The position numbers were made by a program, and so were the translations under genes. A stretch of 64,000 bases of DNA from Azospirillum rugosum (GTDB taxonomy: Bacteria > Pseudomonadota > Alphaproteobacteria > Azospirillales > Azospirillaceae), in NCBI RefSeq assembly GCF_017876155.1, contig NZ_JAGINP010000019.1, positions 62,001-126,000 on the forward strand, given 5' to 3'. Positions 1 through 9,105 of the stretch are shown here, piece after piece. The stretch's first letter is position 1. Every line of letters begins with the position of its first letter. Under the pieces are notes generated by a model. The model was not told the origin of the DNA, ran no database searches, and saw only the letters and a list, made by a program, of their open reading frames with translations.

Positions 1-1004
1 CCGGCAGCATCGGCACGGCCACCAGCCCGGTCACCTACGACGGCAACGGCAACATCCTGTCGATGAACCGCGGTGGCACGGCCGCCAGCTTCACCTACCA
101 GCAGAACTGCAACCGGCTGCAGAGCTGCGGCGCCGATCAGGCCTTCACGTACGATGCCAACGGCAGCGTCACGGCCTCGCAGACGCTCGGCATCACCGCG
201 ATCACCTATTGCCCGGTCTCGAAGCGGCCGCTCTCGGCGACCGCGACGGAAACCGTGCAGTTCACCTATGACGGCCAGGGCCGGCGGGTTCTGCGGTCGG
301 CGCCCGGCCAGTCGATCGCCTACCTCCGCGATCCTATGGGACGTGTGCTGAGCGAGAAGATCGTAACGCCGCAGGGGACCAGCCAAATCTCCTACATCCA
401 TGGCCTCCATGGCCGGATCGCCATGGTCTGCGCGGACGGCACCACATACACCATCCTGACGGACCATAACCGATCGGCCCGCGCGGTCGTCGACGGAAAC
501 AAGCAGGTGGTCGCCTGGTACAATTACGATCCTTACGGCACGCTGATATCCTCCATCAGCAATCCGGGAACGGTCGGCCTCCGCTATCTTTTCTGTGGTC
601 AGGAGTGGGACGCGGACATCAGCCTCTACGAGTTCTCTTCCCAATTCTACGATCCCAGCATTTGCCGGTTCTATTCGGTCGACCCGCTTCATCAGTTTGC
701 GAGTCCCTACATCTACTCGAACAATCCAATCTCATTCGCCGATCTGACTGGCGCCGATCCGGCCGGCTCCGATCCGACCGGCGCCGATCCGGCCGGGGAA
801 CGGTTCGGGCTCGACGACCTGATCGACACCACCGGCGGCGCTGTCGTCGGCGAGGGTCTGGAGTTGGCACGCGAGGTGACCGCCGACGAGGAACTGTCCT
901 GGAAGCAGACCGCCATGGGCGCTGAGCGTCCTCCAGGAGAATGGACAGCGGGTCATGACAGCACGGTGTCGGCGATCCGCTTCAAGGGGATGCCGGTCCT
1001 GTAA
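1..1004 (+). CDS. RHS repeat-associated core protein, C-terminal part (5' end outside window)
   Basis: The reading frame is open from base 3, so the gene begins upstream of the window; the ATG at 63 is internal. The visible part carries YD-type repeats (YDGNGN, FTYDANGS, FTYDGQGRR) and then the RHS core signature (RYLFCGQEWDAD, then YDPSICRFYSVDP). RHS proteins form a beta-cage that shields a variable C-terminal toxin and are exported or delivered by contact. Here only about 85 residues follow the core: a short DPTGADPAG-type repeat and then a tail without a toxin motif I recognise. The tip is therefore short, unrecognised or degenerate. No immunity gene is obvious directly downstream; the next gene is on the other strand. 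Confidence 0.85.
   Translation, partial: GSIGTATSPVTYDGNGNILSMNRGGTAASFTYQQNCNRLQSCGADQAFTYDANGSVTASQTLGITAITYCPVSKRPLSATATETVQFTYDGQGRRVLRSAPGQSIAYLRDPMGRVLSEKIVTPQGTSQISYIHGLHGRIAMVCADGTTYTILTDHNRSARAVVDGNKQVVAWYNYDPYGTLISSISNPGTVGLRYLFCGQEWDADISLYEFSSQFYDPSICRFYSVDPLHQFASPYIYSNNPISFADLTGADPAGSDPTGADPAGERFGLDDLIDTTGGAVVGEGLELAREVTADEELSWKQTAMGAERPPGEWTAGHDSTVSAIRFKGMPVL
737..795 (+). repeat. 15-bp tandem repeat inside the RHS C-terminus
   Basis: Three 15-bp units (751-765, 766-780, 781-795) with unit GCGCCGATCCGGCCG, the middle one differing at two bases, follow a diverged partial unit. They keep frame and encode GADPA/GSDPT. They lie exactly where the conserved core gives way to the variable tip. 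Confidence 0.8.
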
Positions 1005-1046
1005 AGCTCGGGCACGGCGGTGCGGGTGGAACCCGGCGCCACCACG

Positions 1047-1080
1047 AGAAGCCCGGCTCCGTTTCCGGGGCCGGGCTTCT
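1047..1080 (+). terminator. Hairpin terminator after the RHS gene
   Basis: An 11-bp perfect stem (AGAAGCCCGGC at 1047-1057 pairs with GCCGGGCTTCT at 1070-1080) with a 12-nt loop begins 42 bases past the RHS stop. There is only a short T-rich end, so it may work partly by structure alone. Confidence 0.7.
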
Positions 1081-1105
1081 TGGGCTGGTGAATGTGGGTG
1101 AATCT

Positions 1106-1151
1106 AAAGCGGATCGCGATCCGCTTTGGACCGCGACCGCGGGCCCGGCCG
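1106..1151. repeat. REP-like palindromic element, copy 1
   Basis: A perfect 22-bp palindrome (1106-1127, half-site AAAGCGGATCG) is followed by a GC-rich arm (1128-1151) beginning GGACCGCGACCGCGG. The same palindrome and arm occur inverted at 51.56-51.63 kb, which shows a dispersed repeat family. It sits between convergent genes, a usual place for REP elements. Confidence 0.75.
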
Positions 1152-1237
1152 ACCCTGTCGGGTGTCCAGGGTGACCGTGTAGCCCGCTTCGGCGTCCTGC
1201 CGGAAATCGACCGTGATGATGATGGTCTGCATCGCTT

Positions 1238-3112
1238 TTACGAAGGCGTCAGTTTGCCGTAGACCGAGGCGAATCCCCGCACCGCGGAATCGATGCCAAA
1301 CCCCCACAGAACCGCCGTGACGTAATCCTGCACCGAACCAAAGGTCTTTCCAACATACAGTTCGAGCACCCCGGTGAGCGCGGCCAGCACGATGGCCACG
1401 ATGGTGATGGCGGCCTCCGACGCGATGAGCGAGCGCCGGAATTTTTCCTGAAGAGTCTGGTTGAGGTTCGGCGCGATCGCGACCTGGGTGGTCACGGTTT
1501 CCATCGTGCCGGACGCGGAGGCGAAGGTCGCGGACACGCCATACACGCCAGGCCTCAGGTACCGGCGTTTCGCCGACGCTCCCTTGCTGCCGGACAAAGG
1601 CGGCAGTCCGTCGCCGAAGCGCCACGTCACCACGACGCTATCGGGCAGGTCGGCGTCCCCGTCCTTCAATTGGAAGGTCACCTCGTCATTCGCCTGCGCC
1701 TTCTGTTCCTGGCCCGGAAACCTGACCGCGATGCGCAGTCCCGAAGCCGTCACGGTGTTCGACCGGGTCGCACGCGCGTCGGCACCGGCCGCCGTCTGCA
1801 TCTCCGCCTTGAAGGCGGTGATACGCTCGCCCAGCCTTGCCAAGTCGCGTCCGGCCTGATCGATCAAGCCGACGTAGAGATTCTGCTCGATCGAGGCCAG
1901 CAGCGCCTGCATCTGTGCGACGGTCTCGTCCCCCGCCGATCCGAGGCCATGCTTGTCCTTGACCGAGGCAATCTCTCCAGACAGCTTTGCATATTGGTCC
2001 ACGCATTCCGCATGGCGGCGCATCATGTTGCCCTGAAGGGTGTTCAGGTCGCCGCTGGCCTTGCTGATCTGCGCGTCCGCCGCCTTCGTGTTGCCGAGGC
2101 CGTTTTCGCTCTCGGCGTCCGACAGGGTGTTCTGCACCTGCTGGAGGGCCGCAACGTTGCTCGGTTCGAGAAGTCCCGGCGCCAGCGCCGCGGCTTGGTC
2201 GCGAAGACGCGCGATCCGATAGGCGTTGCGGTCCGACGGCTGTCGACTGCTGCGCATCCACCGCAGGCCACCGGCCACCAGGACGCTCAGCGCGATGACG
2301 AAGAGCGGCGCAAACGCGCCGTCGGAGACCACGACGGAAACCGGAACGGTCAGCAACGGCTTTCCCTCTTGCATGAAGAGCAAGCTGCTCTTCATGGTGC
2401 CGGCCCGCTCGAACTTGTCGAACGTGAGGACGATGGGCTCCGCCTTGCCGGCTGGGACCGTGACGGAACGCGGTTCGGGGGTGATGGACCCGGCGACGAC
2501 CTCCTTGCCGTCGAACAGAGCCGGCGTGGACACGACCGAGACCGATGTCAGAGCGTTGCGTCCCCCGGTTTCCATCAGGCTGACGTCGACCTTGAGCGGT
2601 TCCGCCGCCCGCCACGGAACGGTCCGGTAAAGCCGGAACGTCTGGTCGGCCACCAGCGACGTTTGCGCGACCGGCGCGGCTTGGGTGATGGTCAGCGTGA
2701 CCGTCTCTGCCACGGTGAGGTTTGGTTTGCCATCGGCGTCGACGGCGGTCAGGCGGACAAAGGCCTTGTATTCCCCGGCACGGGAAAAGGACTCCGGCTT
2801 CACGGTGAGCGAGAAGACGGCCATCCCGTTGTCCACCGGCCTCATCTCCGGGGAAACGGTCACGGTCTGCAAAGGAAGGTCACCGCCGCCGGGGCCGGTG
2901 ACGCCGGTCACCGTCGCGGCGACTCGGCCGATGGTGGGGGCGGGTGCGACGCGGAGTGTGTATCCGGAATCGCTTGGCGGCGGGTAGATCAGCGCTGTGC
3001 CGCTGGCCACCGGAAAATGCGTCTGCGCCCGGACCGTTGCCGGTGCGATGAGCAGCGCCATGAGTGCAAACCAGATTGAGCCGTGAAGGAATCGCTTCCC
3101 GGAAAGTTTCAT
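1238..3112 (-). CDS. Membrane protein with signal peptide, coiled region and PKD-like domain
   Basis: I chose the ATG at 3112 because it starts a clean signal peptide (MKLSGKRFLHG, then WFALMALLIAPATVRAQ) and has a purine-rich GGGGAACGG upstream; the frame is open further upstream but that sequence looks non-coding. The 624-residue product has a beta-rich exported region (about 31-260), a membrane segment near 262-281, a charged helical stretch (about 290-420), a PKD-like fold containing VTWRFGDG, and two C-terminal membrane helices (about 556-606). The same strand carries the nuclease-trypsin, caspase and VWA genes, with a 610-base gap. Function unknown. By simple topology the helical and PKD parts would be cytoplasmic, which is unusual for PKD folds. 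Confidence 0.75.
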   Translation of the reverse strand: MKLSGKRFLHGSIWFALMALLIAPATVRAQTHFPVASGTALIYPPPSDSGYTLRVAPAPTIGRVAATVTGVTGPGGGDLPLQTVTVSPEMRPVDNGMAVFSLTVKPESFSRAGEYKAFVRLTAVDADGKPNLTVAETVTLTITQAAPVAQTSLVADQTFRLYRTVPWRAAEPLKVDVSLMETGGRNALTSVSVVSTPALFDGKEVVAGSITPEPRSVTVPAGKAEPIVLTFDKFERAGTMKSSLLFMQEGKPLLTVPVSVVVSDGAFAPLFVIALSVLVAGGLRWMRSSRQPSDRNAYRIARLRDQAAALAPGLLEPSNVAALQQVQNTLSDAESENGLGNTKAADAQISKASGDLNTLQGNMMRRHAECVDQYAKLSGEIASVKDKHGLGSAGDETVAQMQALLASIEQNLYVGLIDQAGRDLARLGERITAFKAEMQTAAGADARATRSNTVTASGLRIAVRFPGQEQKAQANDEVTFQLKDGDADLPDSVVVTWRFGDGLPPLSGSKGASAKRRYLRPGVYGVSATFASASGTMETVTTQVAIAPNLNQTLQEKFRRSLIASEAAITIVAIVLAALTGVLELYVGKTFGSVQDYVTAVLWGFGIDSAVRGFASVYGKLTPS

Positions 3113-3722
3113 GATCCGTTCCCCGGATTCGAGTGTCATGCGGAGCGCCTGCGACCATTTCGGCGGCTGTGGCCCGGCGGCTGCCCACAGGGACGCGTGC
3201 CGTCTCTTGTGGATGCCCAAGACACCGCCCCAAGACACCGCCCCAAGACACCGCCGCCTGCCGGGAAGCGCGTTCGGCATGGACTACCGCCTTGCGGATG
3301 ACGAAGCGGGTCTCGCCGTCCCCGCCGAGTGTGATGGGTGGCCCCGCCCAGCATCCTTTCCGGGCGCAGAGTGGCGGGCCGTATCCAGTTGCTGATCGGG
3401 ACGGAGCATTGACGCGCACGGTCGCGTGGGCAGGGTGTAAACGATAACCCGTGCAACCGAGGAATCGCAACGGCCGCTGTTAATTCCCGTAATAATACAT
3501 ACTATGAGGTGGGATTGGAGCAGATGTTAGACGCATGCCTCGGCCCGCCCGACGACGGGGAGGTTCGGAGCCCGTGACCGCACTGGGTTGCGGGCTTCCG
3601 AGACCGGCGGCATTCGGCAGGGGTTGCGGCATGGGCGACGGCCCGCCACCATTCCCATGCCGATGCCGCCGGCGCCTGTCCTGCGTTGCGGATGCGCCTC
3701 GGCAGCGTCCGATCCGGGCCGG
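3113..3722. other. Intergenic region between membrane-protein and nuclease-trypsin genes
   Basis: No convincing gene is seen. It contains the 13-bp tandem repeat (3215-3253) and a short AT-rich patch (about 3480-3510) in otherwise GC-rich DNA, which could hold a promoter for the leftward membrane-protein gene. No clear -35/-10 pair could be assigned. Confidence 0.5.
3215..3253. repeat. Three 13-bp tandem repeats (CCCCAAGACACCG)
   Basis: Units lie at 3215-3227 (first base different), 3228-3240 and 3241-3253. They sit 103-141 bases upstream of the leftward start at 3112. A related 13-bp unit (AGGACACCCCACC) is repeated at 12.62 kb, and a 12-bp form occurs at the 3' end of parA. Confidence 0.8.
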
Positions 3723-6700
3723 TCAGTCCGGGTTGGGCAGGGCCGGCACACCGAGGGCGGTCAGTTCCCGGTTGATCCAATCCCGGAACCGATCCGGCCG
3801 CACGTAGGTGCCGCCGTCGCCGCAGCTGACGGTCGCCTCCTGCGTCGCCCGGCTGGTAAGGCCAAGTACGGCGAGCCCTGCATCGGTTCGGACATAGGCC
3901 GGCCCGCCGCTGTCGCCGTTGCAGGAATCGCGGCCCAGCGACTTCCGTCCGGCGACGAACTCGTAATCGGCGTGGAAGCCCAGGGTCCTTTCGAGTGCGG
4001 TCAGGTCCTGCTCGTCGGACGTCTTCAGCGCCACGATGGGAGCGGTTACCCAGCGCTTGATCCCGAATCCCCTCGGAGCTTCCGGATCGTTGTAGCCGAA
4101 ACCGACCACCTCGACCTTGGTGGCTTGGGCGATCTGCGACGGCCGGGCCAGAGGCACTGGCGCGACGTGCGTCGAACCCTCGAGGACCAGGATGTTGATG
4201 TCGTTCTCGTTCCAGGGGTGGGCTCGGTAGCGCGGGTGGACGATCACGTGACGCACCGGCACGATCCGACCGTCCACGCCGCCCACAACCTTGTTCCCGC
4301 CGACCATGACGCGCCGGATCTCGCGTCCGCAATGCGCCGCCGTGAGGACGACGTTCGGCGCGACCACCACCCCGGTGCAGAACCAATCCGTCGGATCGCC
4401 GATGCAGCAGCAAGATGGGTAGCCACCCGGCATCACCGCGTCGCCGCCGACGACACGCTTGATCTCCGCGGGCGTCGTTGGAACCAGCCATTTGCGCCCG
4501 ATATCCGCCTGGATGATCATCGCCTCCGCAGCGGTGCGGATGCTGTCCTTCATCGCCTCCGGTGCCAGGGCGACGATCCGGTTCACGCGCTCCGCGATGC
4601 TGGGGACCGCCGCAGTACCGGCGCCCGTACCAGTGCCCATACCGGCGCCCATACCGACGTCGCTGCCGGCCTCCTCGGCCTCGGACGAGGGCGTTCCGCC
4701 GATGGACCGTGCCCGGCCGCCGGGAGCGGGCTTTTGCTGGTTCGCGACGATGTCCGTGAGCTGGGCGAGGTCGCGGCTGAGGGCGGCGATGGCCGCCTTG
4801 GCATCGAAGGACGGGTCGCCCGCCGCGCAACCGCAGCCGGCGGCGGGACGGATTCCCCCGGCAAGCCGTGCCTCGCTTCCCTCAGACCGGGCCGAGCGGG
4901 TCGCCCGCATGCCACGCGCCCGGCGAGCGGCGCGGGAATAGACGATATCCGACGGCCCATGGATTTCGGGCCAGGCGGGCTCCCGTCCGGCGGCGCGCAG
5001 GCGCTCCCGCTCCTGCGACCATTCCAGTTCGTCGACGGCCTTCAGATCGCCGAAATCGAGTCCGGTCCACCGCTCGATGGCGCCGATGGTGACCTGATGG
5101 ACCTTCAGATCCAGCAGGCGCTTTCCCTCCTTGTCGTTCCACATCTCCGTCTGGCGCATGGCGAACGCCACCGCGGACAGGTCGTCGCCGCCGGCGGTGC
5201 CGTCGCGCAGGACGATCAATTTCCAGAAAGCGGCGGGAATTTGCGCCTGACCGGCCATCCGGAACCCCGCCCGCAGACCCGGCGGAAGATCGGACAGCAC
5301 CGGGTCATCGCTGCGCAGCACGGGTCCCGTGAAGACGCACAGCCGGTAGGAGAAGTCGGTGGCGTCCTGCAGGACCCAGTCCTCCAGCGTCACCCACTCG
5401 TCCTGATTGAAGTTTTCGTGCTGCGGCGCCGCGTTCGTGTAGAAGAACGTCGCTTTGTTGGCGAGCTTCGCCTCCCCGACGGTTCCCCACAGCACGTCCT
5501 GCCGCCGCACGAGGTGCCCACGGTCGATCTTGTTGTTGGCGTAGACCTCCGGCCCGAGCTGGAACTCGCCGACCCGCTCGTCCATCTTCCAGGGCAGGCC
5601 GCCGGGCACGCGGACGGTGCGGGCGGCATCGACGTTGTGGGCGGTGTAAATGGCGACCCGCCGCCCGGCGTGCATGACCAGCGAGAAATGGGTGTAGTCC
5701 AGGACCACGCCCTGGCCGTAGGCCGAGGTTCGCAGACCGTCGCCCAGCGAGGGCAGCGGAACGACGAAACCGTCGCCGAGGAACTGGGGGTCGTACGGAA
5801 TGATCAGGTCTGGTCTTGCCATCGGGGATCTCGCTTCCAAGTCCAGGTTGAGGCGTCGTCCTTGTTCCAGCAGCTTGGCGGACAGGCTCGCCGCCGCGCG
5901 TTCGACCGTGGCGGGGGGCAGGCCGATCCGTTCGGCCAGCCGCTCCGTCGTCCAAAGGCCGGGATCGGTGGCGGGACCCGCCGCGCGGCTTGCGTCGATG
6001 ATCCTCTGGAACCGCTCGTCGCCCGCCACGGGGTGGACCGCCTGAACGAGCAGGGCCTCCTCGTTCTCGACCTCCGGGGCGAGCGGGGCCGCCGCCTCGT
6101 CAGCGCCGTCCGGACCACCGTCCTCCGCCTCCTCCCTCTGCGAGCGGAACCAGTCGCGGATCGCCCGGTGATGGATGGCGGCGTCGATGATCGCGCAGTC
6201 CCGCTGCACACCGCCGAGGCCATTGTCGGCGGAATCGGCGCCGCGAGTGGGCGCGGAGGCGATCCCCTCCGGGCCGTGGCGGCGCACCCCGAAGTCCACC
6301 GGCGGTTCGAAGCGTGTCTCGAAAGCCGACGCCCCGTACGGGGACACCGACGGCGGCACCGGACCGGGCGTCCACGCCCCGCCGAGGGTCGATTCGAACG
6401 ACTCCTCCGGGCCCTGGGTCCACGACACCCAGGGGCCGTTGCGGATCAGGCGCCCGGCGATGCGGTCGGTCAGCGACCCCCGCGGGATCAGCCACGGGAT
6501 CGTTCCGGCGGCCTGGAGCATGACCGCCCAGCTCGCCTGAAGCATTGGCGGAAAGGTGAAGCGCCATTGGGGGACGATGGGCTCGCCCCGCAGGAGCTGC
6601 AGCCGCAGCGCCTCGACGTCCGGGTGCCGGAATCCGTGCCCCGGCCCCAGGCCGCCAGCCGGTCCGCTTTCGACGAGGGCCGTGAGGTTGGCGACCACCT

Positions 6701-7583
6701 CGTCGAGCAACGCGACCTCGTCCTCATCCGTTCCGGCCAGCAGCCAAGCTCCGTACAGGCCGAGCATCGGGTTTTCGAATTTGGCGCTGCAGGCGTTCCG
6801 GATCATGGTGTTGAAGGCCTTGCCGCGCAGGACGCGCTTGCGGGCGAGCGACTGGAGGGCGTTGGTCTCCAGCCGAAGCGTGTACGCGTCGAGCACCCTG
6901 TTGTCCGCCGGATTGGACATCCGGATCCGGGCCGCGGCGATGTTGGCGCGCCAGTTCTCCCGGCTGTACTGCGCAAGCGGCATGCGCACGTCGGTGCGCC
7001 AGCCCGGACAGACGACCAGCGGCATCTCCACCCCGTTCCGGCGCACGCCCGTCTTCACGCGCAGGCGCCAGCAGCCGGGCCGAACCGGGAAGGAGCGTTC
7101 CGACCACTCCGCGGTGTCTTCGCTGTCCGCCGGATCGGCGGCCTGTCCGGACTCATCGACCAGGGTGACGCCGGCGAACGGGTCCGCCAGCGGTTCCGAC
7201 GGCGGTTTCCCGGCATTGTCGGCCCGACACAGGGAAAGGACCACCTCCGACGTGGCCGGATCCGGCGTCGTGCCTGCCCGCATCGCCGACCGGCCGGCAG
7301 CAGCCCGTACAAGCGGCGGCACCGGGAACGGGGAGGTGCGGGGCGGCTCCTCGACCCGACGGGCCTCGCCGGCCCGCAGCACCACGTCCTGATGTTGCCA
7401 CGACGGGCCGTCGCGGAACCCGACCTCATAGACGCCCTGGGGGAGTTGCACCTGGACCTCTCCGGCGTTGGCCGGCAGGGAGACCTTCCGGAAATCGGCG
7501 TCCAGGACCTGGATTTCGGTCATCGCGGTGGTGGCGACGACGTGGAGGCGCGCCGTGTCGGCCGGCGGTTCAGAGGCTGACAT
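3723..7583 (-). CDS. DNA/RNA non-specific endonuclease fused to trypsin-like serine protease
   Basis: 1286 residues. Residues 1-110 look like a small beta domain. About 585-800 match the NUC1-type DNA/RNA non-specific endonuclease: the DRGH motif with catalytic His near 690, followed by NAAPQHENFNQ with the expected metal-ligand Asn. About 1044-1280 are a chymotrypsin-fold protease with a full triad: TAAHC (His about 1084), NDIN (Asp about 1128) and GDSGGP (Ser about 1225). The protease domain begins after KR with VVGG (Arg about 1043), the standard zymogen activation junction. No signal peptide is visible, so it should be cytoplasmic unless exported another way. The start overlaps the caspase gene by 14 bases, with GGAGGGAG as its ribosome site, so translation is probably coupled. 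Confidence 0.88.
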   Translation of the reverse strand: MSASEPPADTARLHVVATTAMTEIQVLDADFRKVSLPANAGEVQVQLPQGVYEVGFRDGPSWQHQDVVLRAGEARRVEEPPRTSPFPVPPLVRAAAGRSAMRAGTTPDPATSEVVLSLCRADNAGKPPSEPLADPFAGVTLVDESGQAADPADSEDTAEWSERSFPVRPGCWRLRVKTGVRRNGVEMPLVVCPGWRTDVRMPLAQYSRENWRANIAAARIRMSNPADNRVLDAYTLRLETNALQSLARKRVLRGKAFNTMIRNACSAKFENPMLGLYGAWLLAGTDEDEVALLDEVVANLTALVESGPAGGLGPGHGFRHPDVEALRLQLLRGEPIVPQWRFTFPPMLQASWAVMLQAAGTIPWLIPRGSLTDRIAGRLIRNGPWVSWTQGPEESFESTLGGAWTPGPVPPSVSPYGASAFETRFEPPVDFGVRRHGPEGIASAPTRGADSADNGLGGVQRDCAIIDAAIHHRAIRDWFRSQREEAEDGGPDGADEAAAPLAPEVENEEALLVQAVHPVAGDERFQRIIDASRAAGPATDPGLWTTERLAERIGLPPATVERAAASLSAKLLEQGRRLNLDLEARSPMARPDLIIPYDPQFLGDGFVVPLPSLGDGLRTSAYGQGVVLDYTHFSLVMHAGRRVAIYTAHNVDAARTVRVPGGLPWKMDERVGEFQLGPEVYANNKIDRGHLVRRQDVLWGTVGEAKLANKATFFYTNAAPQHENFNQDEWVTLEDWVLQDATDFSYRLCVFTGPVLRSDDPVLSDLPPGLRAGFRMAGQAQIPAAFWKLIVLRDGTAGGDDLSAVAFAMRQTEMWNDKEGKRLLDLKVHQVTIGAIERWTGLDFGDLKAVDELEWSQERERLRAAGREPAWPEIHGPSDIVYSRAARRARGMRATRSARSEGSEARLAGGIRPAAGCGCAAGDPSFDAKAAIAALSRDLAQLTDIVANQQKPAPGGRARSIGGTPSSEAEEAGSDVGMGAGMGTGTGAGTAAVPSIAERVNRIVALAPEAMKDSIRTAAEAMIIQADIGRKWLVPTTPAEIKRVVGGDAVMPGGYPSCCCIGDPTDWFCTGVVVAPNVVLTAAHCGREIRRVMVGGNKVVGGVDGRIVPVRHVIVHPRYRAHPWNENDINILVLEGSTHVAPVPLARPSQIAQATKVEVVGFGYNDPEAPRGFGIKRWVTAPIVALKTSDEQDLTALERTLGFHADYEFVAGRKSLGRDSCNGDSGGPAYVRTDAGLAVLGLTSRATQEATVSCGDGGTYVRPDRFRDWINRELTALGVPALPNPD

Positions 7584-8625
7584 CGGCTCCCTCCATCAGC
7601 AGCTTGACCGTCGCCGACCGCGTCGGCGAGCCGTCGCCGGCCAGCCCCTCGAACACATAGCCCGCCGGCCGGAGCTTCACCGTGAACCGGTTCTCCCCCA
7701 CGGTCTCGACGGCCGGATTCAGGTTCGCCAGACCCTTGCCATTCAGCACCCGGAAGCCGACGGTGGGGGGCGTCAGGCTGACGCGGACCTCGACCGGGCG
7801 GCCCACCCCGAACACGATGGGCCCGAAGCTGTCGTCGTAGTTGATCTCCGGCCGCTGGTTGTTTTCGGGCGGCAGCAGGTCCTGCACCGCCCGCCGGATG
7901 AAGCTCTTCAGCGAATCCGCGGTGATCTGCCCATCCTCGTCGGTGGCCGTGGTCAGCCCCTTCAGCAGGGTGTGGGTGAACACGCCCTGCCAGAGCGGCG
8001 GCTCCTTAGGGTCGAGCGGATGGGGCAGTTCCCGTTCCGCGGTCTGCGCCCCCCACCGGGCCGCGAACCCGTAAAGGCCGTTGGCTTGAGGCCCGGCCGT
8101 GGGATCCCCGGGCGGAAGGTTGGTGTCCGCCTTGACCGCCCCGGCGACCTCGCGGCAGCAGTCCATGAACAGGACCACCTCGCGGAACAGGGGCGCCTTG
8201 CGCAGGACCTCGTAGGTCAGGCGTCCGGGCAGGGCGCGGAGCATCAGCGGGATCGAGTTCGCCATCAGCAGAGCGCAGTCCTCGTAGGACGGCTGCTGCG
8301 GCGTGACGCCGTGCCCGGAGAAATACAGGTAAAGCCGGCGGCCGACGGGCTTGCCGATGTAGGCGATGTCGTTTTTCTTCATGTAGAACTTGACCAGTTC
8401 GTCCTCGATCTCGTCCCGGATGGGCTTGAGATTGCCGACCGCAGCGGCGGGATCCGAGCAGATGAGCCTGGCGTGATCGGGGTTGAGCCCGCCCCCGAGC
8501 GGGTCGATCAGCCACGCGTGGAACAGGGTGGCGTCGTTGACCGCTCCCTGCAGCGCCGGAAAGTCCGGGTGGTAGCGGTTGATCCCGACCACGATGGCGT
8601 GATCATCCGGCTGCGCGACTGGCAT
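7570..8625 (-). CDS. Caspase-like protease (peptidase C14)
   Basis: The ATG at 8625 is chosen because GGAGGGGGG precedes it and MPVAQPDDHAIVVGINRY is the usual N-terminus of this fold. The 351-residue product has the catalytic His in YFSGHG (about 105) and the Cys in FMDCCRE (156-157). The caspase core covers about 1-250; a small beta domain follows (about 265-350) and resembles a PEGA/Ig-like tail. Caspase homologues in bacteria occur in regulated-death and anti-phage modules. The 3' end overlaps the nuclease-trypsin gene. Substrate preference cannot be read reliably; many bacterial and metacaspase relatives cut after Arg or Lys, which would suit the KR junction in the neighbour. Confidence 0.88.
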   Translation of the reverse strand: MPVAQPDDHAIVVGINRYHPDFPALQGAVNDATLFHAWLIDPLGGGLNPDHARLICSDPAAAVGNLKPIRDEIEDELVKFYMKKNDIAYIGKPVGRRLYLYFSGHGVTPQQPSYEDCALLMANSIPLMLRALPGRLTYEVLRKAPLFREVVLFMDCCREVAGAVKADTNLPPGDPTAGPQANGLYGFAARWGAQTAERELPHPLDPKEPPLWQGVFTHTLLKGLTTATDEDGQITADSLKSFIRRAVQDLLPPENNQRPEINYDDSFGPIVFGVGRPVEVRVSLTPPTVGFRVLNGKGLANLNPAVETVGENRFTVKLRPAGYVFEGLAGDGSPTRSATVKLLMEGADVSL

Positions 8626-9105
8626 GGCCCCCCTCCAACCATGTGTGGCCGGTTGATAAGCGGGAAATCGTCCACTTACTCCGGCGTTGTGTTCGATCCC
8701 GCGCAGCACCGGCACGGTCCGCCCCGGATTTTCCCTTGTCGCGCGCACGACGGATCGGCGCGGATCGGCGGCGAATGGCTGGAACGTGCCAAAACGCGTC
8801 GGCAGGTTTCACATGCGAATTTTCGGCAATATGCAAACAGGCAACTGCACGCGACCTGGGCGTTGCGCGCTCAAGCCGTGAAGATAAAGCGCAAGTTTTT
8901 ATCTTCCGACAAGCTACAAAGCAGAGGATGAAGAGTCAAGAGCCTGAAAGTCTGTCCATTGACATGCGATTTTCGCTTGCACACTCGTGTATGATTGCTT
9001 GGTCGCGCCGCACTTCTGCGGATATTATTATCACGCCATTGAATATATACTTTTGGATATGCACATTGATCGCCTCCCCAACATTTCGAGGCGGTCTTTG
9101 CAGTC
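8626..9105. other. AT-rich intergenic region upstream of the caspase gene
   Basis: No gene seen. From about 8880 to 9080 the DNA is clearly more AT-rich than its surroundings. On the minus strand TTGACT (8934-8939) is followed after 17 bases by TAGCTT (8911-8916), a weak sigma-70-like pair that would leave a leader of about 280 bases before the caspase. A small inverted repeat (AAGATAAA at 8881-8888, TTTATCTT at 8898-8905) lies next to it. Confidence 0.4.

Noticed and set aside
3588-7580. A 1330-residue open frame opposite the nuclease-trypsin gene
   Set aside because: Arg/Pro/Gly/His-rich composition without motifs, while the minus strand shows full nuclease and protease motifs.
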